Shown in pieces: positions 39,501 to 51,500 of a stretch of 64,000 bases of DNA. The notes below the pieces were generated by a model, which saw only the letters and a program-made list of their open reading frames with translations, did no database searches and was not told the DNA's origin. Both the position numbers and the translations under genes were made by a program. The DNA is from Symbiodinium sp. CCMP2592 (lineage: Eukaryota; Sar; Dinophyceae; Suessiales; Symbiodiniaceae). The stretch lies in assembly GCA_905221615.1 (NCBI GenBank), contig CAJNDT010000513.1, positions 806,001 to 870,000 on the forward strand, read 5' to 3'. Positions within the stretch are counted from its first letter, which is position 1. Each line of letters starts with the position of its first letter.

Positions 39501-42500
39501 GACCTCAAAATGAGGTACCCCCTAATTTTAGGGAACTCTCATTTCAGGCTCAGGCACCACCCTCGCTGGCCAGCAAAGGGATCCGGAAGAGGTCCTGCTT
39601 CAGCAGCTCTGCCGTCTTCTCACGGTGGCGGTCGTGGCTGTCCAGCTCACTGAACTGTCTCCTGCTGGCCCTAAACCCTAAACCCTAAACCCAGAACCCT
39701 AAGCCCCTAAACCCTAAACCCCTAAACTTCCTGAACCCTAAACCCTAAATCCCTAAACCCTAAACCCTAAACCCTAAATCCCTAAACCCTAAACCCTAAA
39801 CCCTAAACCCCTAAACCCCTTTTGAAGCAGGAACTGGATTAGTGAGTGTCCAACCACACAAACGAGCACACTTTTGGTCTGAGCCCAAGACGTCTGTCGA
39901 ACAGGGTGCGTTCAGAACTAACACAAAAACTACGCTCGCATGAGGACATGTCAACACGGCGCTTCAAGACAGGGAAATTTCACACCCGTCTTATCTGTAG
40001 TGTGACGTCCGAATCATGCTCGAATTTTGGCCGCTTTGGGCCAAGCCTACTTCACCGGATTATACCGGGAGCTTGCGCAGTCAACCGAGCCGAGTGCGGC
40101 GACTCAAGGCTCTAGGCTGAGTTCTTCAATCGCGAAGCGGAGTGCTTTCGGTACCCTCGGTATTCTGTGCGGCTTGCGCGGGCACATCGAGTACCTGTAC
40201 GAGGTTGCGATCAATGCTGTGATTGATCAAAAGCGGTTTCATACTCTTAGTGAGACAATCCGCAAGTTGTAAATGCGTCGGTATCCATCTCAACTCATCG
40301 CCACAGGGATGGTACAGGACGTGCGTTAGCTCGTCCTCTTCCCAAAGTCCTTGGCGAAGTCCGGACATCTCTATGGCAAGGCGTTTATCCTCGCAGGACT
40401 TTGGAATCGACGCTGTCAAGTGATCCGAAAGGGACCTGCAGTCCGTATACTGCAGGTGGAACATCGATCTCTTGGCGACTTCTTCCCAGTTCTGTGACCG
40501 GGGCAGTTTGCCGAGTACTTCGAGTACTGCTGCTCGAATGCGGTCTCCATGCTCTATGGCATGTTGCAACGAGTAAGCCTCACACTGCAGTGTGGCGCGA
40601 CAAACCCGTTTCATGGTGGACGAGGAGAACGAAATGAGGTGCATCTCATGCGTTGGCGCGTTCTTGTCCACCGCCGACTGTGCGGAAGTGAGATAGTGGA
40701 AACGGCCTCTCTGCGACTTATGGTTCGCCTCTCCTGCAAAGGAGGCGTCGCAAAACGTGACGACCGCCAGCTCCCCTGTATTCCAGGGTAACTTAGCGCT
40801 GTACGTGATCGGCCTATCCGCATCTCCTAACGCCAGTGCTACTACGCGGTTTGCTTCACGGAGCGTATCCACCGTGGCTGTCGTAACACGCTGCTGCAGG
40901 GCATTCACCCTATAGGCAAGATCAGGTCTCGTGGCGCGGGCCACCCAAGCCAGCGATCCTATGACGGATCTCAGCGCTGTGCGCTGGCCATTCGAGACTG
41001 GAGTCGTGCCCTTTTCAGATTTATGTATATCGATCGGGCGAATTGCACGCGTGTTGTCCCTACAGTTTATACTGATGGTCCCATCGGCGCTTTGCACATA
41101 CTCGCGTCCGCAGAAACGGAACTTCTCAGTCTCTATGCGACCGATCTTAAACTTATCCAGCAGATTCTGGATAGCCGGCTCGCCTTCGGCGGTAGCAGCC
41201 CACAGGAAATCATCCACGTGGGTGCACAAGCAAGCGCACAAACGACCACCTTCTCCTGTAATATAGTACAGGGCTGACAGAATTTGCGAGGCATTTAAGC
41301 CAAATTCTCGGCAACTCTCCTTTATACGGAGGTAAAGGTTCCGACCCGCGTCGGTGGTGCCGTACACGGGTACTCGGGCAATCATATACCCGGCTCGCTG
41401 AATCTCTGCATCGGGCACACCCTTAGGGTGTTTGGGAACCCGAAGAATGAGGAGGCGCTCAAGGGGTTTCCCTTGGAAGTATGCGTTCGTTATATCGGCT
41501 GCTTTGAGCCGCAGGGCCAACGAAACCGCCCATGAACACAGAAGGGCTATACCTTCCGGCTCGGCCGTGGGGCTGTCTGCCCTGATATCCTCCTCATTCG
41601 AGATATGCTCGAAGTTTCCACATGCGACCAAGCGTGCTTTCCACTTGGGAGTGTATGCTGCTGTCCCCTTTAGGTGTTCATTCTTATCGGTAAGAACCCA
41701 TTTGGTGGGGATACACACGTGGCCAGCCTTTGTAAGCTCCTTAAACTCCTTGTCTGTGCAAGGGACCACTGCGTTGAATTCAGTGTACTTCTGCCATTCA
41801 GTCTTCATGGCAGCATCCAGCCCCAGCTGTACCTCTACAGGGGCCTTATGGTAATCCAGGAGCGAGGCCATGTAGCCAACATCGACATTAGAGCCGAAGG
41901 CGTCTTCCCCATCAGGGGTGAGAGCAAAGGCCTTGGGTTCCGCCTCTCGACTATCCGAGGGCTCAACTGCTGGCACTGTCGTGCCAATCGCAGCTGTGTG
42001 CGATGCTGCTGCCAGTCCGTCGTCTTCCTCAGGAATGTAGTGACACGGATGGGCTTCTGGCAGTCCGTTACGTATGTGCTCCGCAAGTTTCGAATGCTCG
42101 AGCCATATGTGCTGGGCGATATTTCGCCGATGGCATCGCCGCCAACTGGCCTCCGAACACAACAGAAGTATTCGGTGAAAGTCATCGTGAGCCTCGCTAA
42201 CTATTCTAGCGATCGTACAGAGCCCTTGGTCTGTTTGCAGGTTGGCTTCAATCCCGCCCCGATTCCTGTTGCCTAACTCGGGGGCGTGACTGTACACAAC
42301 CCCTTTTGCAAAGCATGTGGCAGAAAGCTCATCACAATTGTATTGTGGATGCCGAACGCTGTACGGGTGGCTTCTGCAATCTACGATTTCCTTAATCCCG
42401 TACTCGTGGATGCGCTCTAGGAACGTCTCGATGGGAAGATCAGAGTGACCCATGGTGTATATCCCATCGCCTTTCCTGCCAAAGGTGTTGGGCGCATCCC

Positions 42501-45500
42501 TATATATGGGGTAGCCTAGATCCGACAAAAGCTGTATGTCATCTTTAGACAACTTACCGAGATCACTCACCGTGTATGCGGAGAGACTGTATCTTTCTCC
42601 TACAAACGGTGCGACCATGTGCACGTCCTTCGGGCGAAACTTAAGAACCTTGTTCTTAGTATCATGGACGGTGCCATACATTGTCGTGTTTTGAACACGC
42701 ACGGGAGTTGTACCCGTGGCTTCTTCCACCCATAGGCCGCCTCCACGATACTCGCCCACACCTATAGTGTAGTTATACGAGCCAGGAGTGTTCGCTAGGT
42801 CTCTATGGGCCTCTGCGCCTCTGTTGGTAAGCTGAACGCTACTCCACTGTGGAAGATGGTGACCGGCTTGCATACTGTGATGCAAGAGGTAGTGGTTGAG
42901 GTACATGGCGAACGACGGTCTCTCGCGCGTTGGTCCAGAGACACCAACAAGACCACCGTGCCGATATACTCCCACCGCGAGGGCTATGCTCCCGGGATCT
43001 CCGTCATCTAGGAGCGGGCGCGTGTACGCCTCGCGTCGGTCGCGGTCATAAGCGCGAAGGAGGGCCAGACACTCATCTGGAGAAAAACCCTGAGCATCTA
43101 TCAGGCCTTTTGCCATGATCTCTACTTGATCAAGCTCTTCTGCAACTAGTGCGTCATCACGGCCTCCTACTGGCGATCGCGACCGGGCGGTTTCGCCCGT
43201 CTTATCTTTGGCGCGAAACCTTGCAGGGGTAGGTGGCGCTGGCATCGGTGTGCCGGGCATCATCGCTGGCGTCGATGGTGCTGGCATAGGCACATCGTGC
43301 GCGACTGCCGGTGTAAGCGGGGCAGCTGCAGCCACTGGACGTGGCGTCGCTGGTGCTGTGACCGGATCCGCTACGCGCTCATCCTGGAACCTTTGTTCCG
43401 GCCCATGTACGATGGCTTCCGGAAGCACTGGTTCACCTGCCAAAACGCGGTGCGCTGCAACTTCGATTTCATCAGCTGGGCGCATCTTCCTAGCGTTCAC
43501 AAGTACAGGGATATTCTCGTGTAATACCCAGTACGCATTCTCTGCCTCACGTCCTATGACGCGGCTAACCGTGGACCATACGACTCCTGGGCTGCCAGGG
43601 ACGTTGTCCCGACGGTAGATAACTAAATCACCAACCTTATAATCAGTGTCTAGAGGAGCTGCATTACGCTGTAACGCTTTGGCCACCTTGCGGGAAGTCT
43701 CTAAATGAACAAAGGCCTTTTTGGCTTCCTGCCGTGCTCTGTGCCGAATGTAGTATACACTCGTCTCATCATACTTGGTGAACAATGTACCAAGACTTTC
43801 GGATTCATCTAGCACGGAACCCGGTGTTCGAGGCTGCTTTCCCAACACGTGTTGTGCTGGGCTAAACCCTTGGTGCCTACTAAGCTCGTTCTTAGTAGTA
43901 ACGCTCTCGGTGACGACCGCCTCCATCTCCTCGATATTCGAGGGCTGAGTCTCCTGCGCGACTTTTCTAATGATGGCCTTAGCAAGTCCACCATGGCGTT
44001 CGACCTTTCCAATAGTCTGCGGACTCTCGAGAGGGGCGTTCTTATGGATTATACCATGCTGTGCAAAATACTCTGAAAATTCTCCCCTGAAGTGCGTCCC
44101 TCTGTCAGTGGTTATGACTTTGGGATGTCCAGCCCAGCTGATCCACCTGTCAATCAGGCATTTCACACACTGGCGGGCACTTGGGTTACCACCCCCAGAT
44201 TTCACGAGCACAACTTGCTGGAAACTGGTTCCCATGTCAACTATATTGACAGCAGTATAGCGATTTCCGAAGAAGTCCTTGACCTCTAGCGCATCCATTC
44301 CTATCGTATGGTTGAATTCCTTTGGAAACACGCTATCACCTGCGACAGGATGGTGCCTGGGCACTGGAGCTGTGTCCAGGCAGACCTTACACTTGTAAAG
44401 TCCGGCAGCGGCGATGAAATCTTTGCTCGCCCGGGCCTGCTTCAGAACCTGTATCAGGACTGCGTTTGGCAGATGGCCAAACGATCGGTGCAGGCGCCTT
44501 ATAGCTACCCGGACTCGTTGCGGTAACGATCTCCACGCCGCTCGGCGCTCTGCCTCTGTGTTCGGAGTTCCGGGAAACGGGAATTGTTCCAAAATGAGGC
44601 GTTCTCTCTCCTCGGGCGTCAGTGCGCCACCGGCATCGTCCATCCCATCAGGGACACCTCGCTGAGGCATCTCAGCGTCGGGCACCAGCTCTGCTTCGCT
44701 GATGTCCTCAGGATCTGTGTCCTGGGCGTCGCCGACAAAGCAAGTTCGGCTAAATGCGTTGATATAGTACTCCTCAGAAATGGTACGACAAAGGTTCCAA
44801 AAGTCAGTACTATCCGTATCAACATAGCTACGGGGTATATACCCGTAAGACTCTGACCATGCTTGGAAGAGGTCCAAAGCCTTTCCAATCTCTGGGCCTA
44901 TGCCTGAGATATGCATGTCTCCCCTCAAGGTAACAGTGTCCTCAAGCATTGGATAGCCGTTCGGGGTAACCAATATGATCGGAATGTTGAGGGTATCGGC
45001 TACACACTCAAGCTCCAAACACAACTCCTCTGTGGAAGTCTCAAACCTGGCAACCACGAGGCCCGGTGGCCCGTTCTGCCTCTCGTTGATCACGCTCGCG
45101 AGGACCTGTGCCGAGGGTTCATGCAATCTAATCAGGTGATCAGCTTCTCGCATGGCAGCGTTGTACACGATTGCCTTTAAGACTTCGTCTCCCGCTACCA
45201 TTTCGGTAAGGCTTGAGGTGAGGTACTTGGACTGGGCCTTGCTAAGCTTCTTTAAGCTAGCGGCTGAGGGCCCATAGGCTGCGCTGCTACTGTGGGGCAG
45301 GTCTTCGGGAGGATCAGGGCTTGGAAAAGAAATCTGGCTGGCTTGTCCTACCCACTCCCCACTGCAGACGGCCATGTATGCTGCATCGCGCTCTGCTCCG
45401 TCCTCCTCCATGGGTGAAACGTCACCCTCCGGGACTGTGCCCGGGCTGGCAGAGGTGGCAATGCGCGACGCCCGCGGGTCTGTGCCCGGGATATACACTG

Positions 45501-48500
45501 CACTCAAGGCATCTGTGTCCTCGATCTGATGCGGCATCGTGGCCGCGTCGAACGCCAAGGGAAAGACCCAAAGCGCGACGTATGCGCCGTCTTCTGTCGG
45601 CTCCTGCGTCGGGCAGGCCTGCTCAGCTCCACCGGTTTCGGTGGGCAACTTCTCGGAGTCTGACCCCGGCGGAAAGCATGCGCCTTCATACGTCCAACTG
45701 GTGCCGTCGGAGGGGTCCATATGGGAAAACAAATATCCTATGGGATCTATGTCCCGTAGCTTGCCCGTCGGCTTATACGAACGGCCTGTGTGGCGGGTGA
45801 CCACAGTGCACTTTATGTTGTGCCGTTCGCTGAGCTCAGGGTGATTTTTGTCACCAGCCCAGAAGCGCCTCGGTGCATATGGACCGATCCAGCACGCTGG
45901 CGCCTGCTTCTCGCACATCACCTCGTATAGGGCGGTCAGCACACCATCAGGAAAGTCCTGGAACACGATGCGCCTGTTCCACCCGAAACCTGTGTCGGGG
46001 CTGAGTCCAATGGCACCAACGTCGATGGCCAGGATCCTCTCGTCGATTTCGACGAGCTTGCCTTGCCCTGGGGGCTTCGGGAACTGACGACGGAATTCTG
46101 CCCATTCCGCGTCATTCCACTCGGCCGACGGCCTATCGCCGTGGAAGTACCACCATGACTCGTTTGCTGTCATGGGGCGGTGCGGATTCTCGCGCTCTGG
46201 GAACCTATGGTAACCAGCACTGCCTCGGAAGCGCGGTGGCTCCGGCGGTTCAGGCGGGCGCCTGCTGCCTCCAAGGCTGCTCCTGGGTCCCGGTGGATCC
46301 CAGTCACCTGCACCTGTGCCGTCGTCGTACTCGACCTCGTCGTACACACTGTGGGGTGCAGCCTTGCCTTTGCCCTTGCCTTTGTCGGGCTCATACTCCA
46401 CCTCCGGCCGTGCAGAGGGGCGAGGATTCGTGCGCTCACGCTCGGGAGCTGTGTCCCGGCCTGCACGAATGCGCTCGCGCTCGGGAGCTGTGTCCCGATC
46501 CGCACGGTCGTCGCCTGGGTCGGCGCGGACGCGACCCCAACGGGAGGTGCGTTGGCGTGTCGGAGCCTCGGACCTATCCCGAGGTCTGGATTCCATTCGC
46601 CGCCTTTCTCGGGTGCGGTCACGGCGATGGCCCCTGCTCGAGGAGGAACTATCCCTCCGCCTGCGACGCGATCTGGAGCGGCGTGTGAGCCTCTGAAGCT
46701 CCACCTCGGCCCTATCGGCCCGGCGTTCCGCGTCTTCTGCCCTCTCGCGCATGTCCTGCAGCCGATCATACGCATTATCGCGCTGCCGCTTCACATTGCT
46801 GAGGGCCTCTCTCAAGTCACTTATAGTGCTTTCTTGGCAGCGATTCGCATCGGTGAGGTCGTGGACCTCGGCCTCGAGCCTGCGAATCCGAGCCGACGAC
46901 CCTGTCGGCGTCGCTGCGCGGTCCTGTGCCCCACCGGACTTTGCCGGCGGCGGTGTCGGTGTGTCCTTCGGTCCCACTATGGGGGCCGCTCCGCCCTTGG
47001 CTGACGCACCTACGCTAGAACTAGCAGGGTTAGGACCCGAGCTAAAGGTAACCGAAGGCAAGCGTCCTCCAGGGGCTGTGCCCTGTGCGCGATTCATCGC
47101 CGCAGTGAGCGAGTTGGGGTCGAACTTGGCCACATACGATGTATGTGTCTTGCCGACCAGCCCCATGCGGGTTGCAGCCTGGTACGCGGTTTCGCCTGCC
47201 AGGGGAGGCCTATCAAGGGGACCTACCCCCGTCACCGGTGCCTGTATGCGGCCCTCTGCAAGCAGGCGTTCATGAAACCGCTCAGCATATGTAGGCTGAT
47301 CATCAGGGCGTGCACACTGCGGCTCCACGACAAGGATGCACTCATTGTCCTCCGGTCCGTCTATGCGGACGGCGTCGACGAAGGACTTCGTAAGCTCCTC
47401 AACCTCCTGGGCTATGCCAGGGGCGCGGTGCAAACACTTGGGGCACTGCCCTTTGCACGCTTTGCTGCCCATGAACGGCCAACTGTTCGCTGCACTCATG
47501 TGAGTGAGGCTGACGGAGCAATCCGGCACAAGCTCCAAAAGCGTCGCATGGGTAAGGATACCCGCCGCAACAGATCTATGTCTGTTGGCCTTGCAAACAA
47601 CATGCACGGCTATGGACCGAATCCCAGCATCCTTGGCGTCGAGGATGTTCGCCAAGATGTGCCTGACGTGGGCAATCAAATTGGGATGGTCTGCGTGCTC
47701 CCGAATTATATCGGGGTTTGACCCAACATGCTTTGTGCGGTCGCGCTGTTCATCGTTGCGCTGCTGGGCTTCTGCAGGCGTCAGATCGTCTTTGCGATCG
47801 TCCTTTAGCCACACCATGTCCAACATCACCAGCATATAGCTGGTGGCAGACGCATACGTCGTGGTTGCATGCGTTTCCATCTCTTCGTGCTGTGCGAAGA
47901 GCTCGGCTGCTGTCCACTTCCCTCTGACGCGTTGCAGCCAGGCATGGTGCTCATAGCCCCAGGTAAAAACATCAATAATGATGTCCGGGTTCGCTATGTC
48001 CCCCGCATAATACGGCTGCAAGGCCAAATCCGGATTATACACGGATGCTGGGAGAGGCGTGTCGAGCTCCGGACCGTGGGGTCCTCCACCTGCCATTATA
48101 ACCAGGTTCCTGCCATGCGGGTCCTTCTTCACAACCGCATCAAACTCGGCCAGCTCGCGGTGCCCTCTTGCAATCTCCTTCGGGTGCACTGTGGCACGAG
48201 CTGCTGGCGGAATTCCTGGGCTATCCCCAGGCTTGGCCTTCTCCGTGGGAGGCGCCTTCTTGGGCAGTCCACTCCAGGCGGCGCCTTAGGCGCAGGCGCG
48301 GAGAAAGTGCCTCCTGCCGGTGCGGCACTGTGGCCGACCGCTGGTGACTTCGCCATGGCACTGTGGCCAGGCTCCGGCGCTGCAAGAACCTTCGGTGCAG
48401 CCTTTGCCGTTGGGGGCGCCTTCTTAGGCAGCTGCCCCTCTGCTGCGGCCATCGCGGTGGGCTCCGTGTCTCCTACGGACGTGCCTACCATGCAATGGTT

Positions 48501-51500
48501 CGGAAACGCTACGCTTATGCGTCGCTTGGTGTTGTTGCGATTCTCAGCTGTCGTTGTAAGCTGTGACCGTGGCCTACGCCTACAGTGCTATGACCATGGC
48601 CTGCATCTACAGTACTGTGACTGCGACTTGTTGCCACTGCGTCATCTGCCGCTGTTGCATCTCGGGGTGATCCGCTCACGGACTCTGAGTGAGCTAAGGC
48701 GGCGGCGGCGGCAGACCTAAATATAGGAACTGGCGGCGAGGGAATTTGGAAGCTCTTTATGAGACGGGGTTGTTTCACCTGGGTCAAGCCTTCTGTTATG
48801 TTTATGCATAACAGCCCTGAGTCATGTGTCCGACACAGCTTGATCCTAATGATGCTATCCTCTGAAGGAAGTCTAACACCACACTCACCAAACCGAAGAT
48901 CTTTGGTTATACCAAGCTGGGCCTGCGCGTAAAGGGACAAAAGGAGAGGGGCTGTACCCTTAATCTCATGCGAATCAAGGACGCCCGGAACTCTCAAGTC
49001 CTGCTCCAATCCCATTATAGAGAAAGGTATGGTCCTGCTACCCAAGGTCTCGGTAGCGCCGCTAAGACCCTTGAAGGTACGATTGCCCTCAGGTTTAAAC
49101 CTCGTGCTGTAACCGAAGTTCGCAAGTTTCCCCGCCGCGTTTGCTATCCAATCGCTACCGTGAACAGTCGAGTTACAGCCCTCATCCAACACGGCGTATA
49201 CGTGCTTATCCTCGTAGATATTTACTACGGGCAAATCAACCAAAGCCGGATGGATATCTGTGACCCCCTCAGTGAAAGCCACGAAGGCGTGCCTCGTCGC
49301 GGAGGCCCTCGAGGAGCGCGATCTCGCCGACGCCACTTCCCAACTGTTGTTGGTCGATGGCGCAGAGTGATCGTCTAAGGCCTCTTGCAGGTATGCGAGA
49401 AGGTCACCGCGGGATATCACGGGCTCGGTTACGAAGTGACCCTCTATGGTCTCTTGAAACTGGGCAATAGCCGGAACTACTACCTCTACGGGGAGGCTAT
49501 CCCCCGTGCTGCCGACTATGCTGCGCAGAAGATCGAAGTCCAGGGTGTTGGACTCCCGCAGCACTGTGGCTGCGTCATCCCTAGCCTTTCGCTCGGTCTG
49601 CGGCTGCTCATCTAGAAGCATCCCACAAAGCTTGCACTTAATGCGGGAGGTCTTCCTACTGCTACCCGACCTCTCGGTGGAGGTGTGGGGGCATGTGGCC
49701 TGATCTATGACAGGCTTCTCTTTCTTCGTCTTGGTGACGGTGCCGCATTTCTTACAGGTCCGCATGTCTATGTATGCGTTACTCCCCGACTTGTTGAACT
49801 CCTTGCAACCTCCCCGGCATTTCCGGGGGCCTTCGCTGGACGAAGCAGCTGACGCGGCGAGGCGAACCTCGGGCTGGAAGGGTTCAGGCGGGGGTTCCTG
49901 GCTGAGAGGGATATCCCTTCTCGTAATGCTAATGGGGTTATCATCACGCACATCAAAGTACTCCGTGACCCAATCCAAGAAGTCGGCCAAATTTATGGAT
50001 GGGCACTTCTGCGTGCGTCCCCAAAGAACATACCCAGGATACGTATACAAGACACGCTCATAAGTCAGACCCTTATGCTGACCAAAGGAGAAAACGCGAT
50101 CGGAACCCTCAGGCGGGCTGTCACGCATGATCCTAGCGGCGGCTGTGCGCCGAAGCTGTGGTGAGAAGAGGGTTTCATTGCCGCGGCCTTTGCCGGTATT
50201 GGTCTTTGAGGGAGTCAGCTCAAGGTTGGCTGGGTAACCCTCGAGCCTACCAGCGCTCGCATTCGACAGATGGACACACTCTGTGTCATCCTCCTCCACT
50301 GCGGCGAAATACGCCTGAGGCTTCGGCGCCGCCGACTTTGCGGCTGCATTGGCAGTTCCCCCAGACTGTGCTGGGGTTGCGGTGCCCTTGGAGCCATTGC
50401 CCTTACCGCTAAACTTGCAGGCAGCATCTCCGGCCCAATGGCCGATCACACCGCACTTCAGGCACCTACTCTTTGCCTTAAGCTCTGCTAACTTGGCCTT
50501 ACGGTCAGCAATGGTCAAATTGCTACGCACGACCTTCCCTCCGGATTTTCCGGGGGACTTGCCCTTGTTCTTCCCCTTTCCTTTTCCTTTCGCCTGGGCA
50601 AAGGCGGTCTGTGCCGCGTACGCAAGCTGAACTGACTCGGCATAGGAATCATCCAAATCGTCAATCTCAGCTTCATATGCCACTGCCGTATAGGCGTTGA
50701 GTTGCAATGCTAGATCCTCATCATCAATCCATTCATCCGCATCATCTCCCCCAGACGCTGTGGCCTGGTATGCTTCTTCGCCGTAGCCGTCACCGTAGCC
50801 TTCCGCGGATTCCTGTTGTTCCTGGTAACCATACTCTGCGGCACTACCATCATACCCCATATAGCCGAACTTAGGGTATTGGGGCTTAGCGTCGAAACGT
50901 CTCCAGGCCTTACCTGGGCCACTAGGGTCCTTCTGGGTAAGAAGACGTTCCTTCATGTGCACCACTGAGTGATGCTGAACAAGGACGCGTGCGTACTCAT
51001 CCACGCTGTGTACGCGGGCGGCGGTCTTGACCATTAGCTGCTCGGACCTTTCCAACCCTGAAAGCTCAACAAGGAGATTAGCCCTCATTGCTTCAGAAAG
51101 GCGGATATCAGGATCCAGCTCACGCAAGGTCGACCACCACCGCTTTCGGCGGGCTATGTAAGACAACATAGGCTCGCCAGGTTGCTTTGCAAGTGGGCCC
51201 GTCAGGAGCTGTCCCTGACGGAAAAGTTCGGACGCCTCTTCGGATTGAAGAGGGAAGGCTTGCCTCCTGATTTCTTCTATCAGGTAGTCGACGCCGTCAT
51301 GGCGAAGCAGACGTTCCAGGCCGACGTCGCGAGCGATGCAAAAGGCATCTCCTCGGAGACCCTCTAGGATCTTGCTAACGCATTCGCTCATGTCGAGCGA
51401 CTCGTCCTTGACGTCTCGCAAGGTGTACACCGCCGGATCTGTGTCCGGCTCTTGCTCATCGTCGCCCGCCACTTGGCTGGGGTGCGACGGTAGCGACTCC

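Noticed and set aside
37340-39820. A chromosome end or true telomere at the regular CCCTAAA arrays
   Set aside because: Arrays are short, interstitial, in both orientations, and continue into exon-like and mobile DNA on both sides.
42535-42900. Calling the Pol domain a true TET/JBP enzyme
   Set aside because: The HRDxxN string is similar, but the His-Arg spacing fits prolyl-hydroxylase-type enzymes as well, and without a profile search the subfamily cannot be named.
46180-48720. Long plus-strand open frames (up to 283 codons) opposite the copia Pol and Gag
   Set aside because: They are antisense shadows of the GC-rich Arg/Ser and Pro/Ala coding stretches, with no domains of their own.
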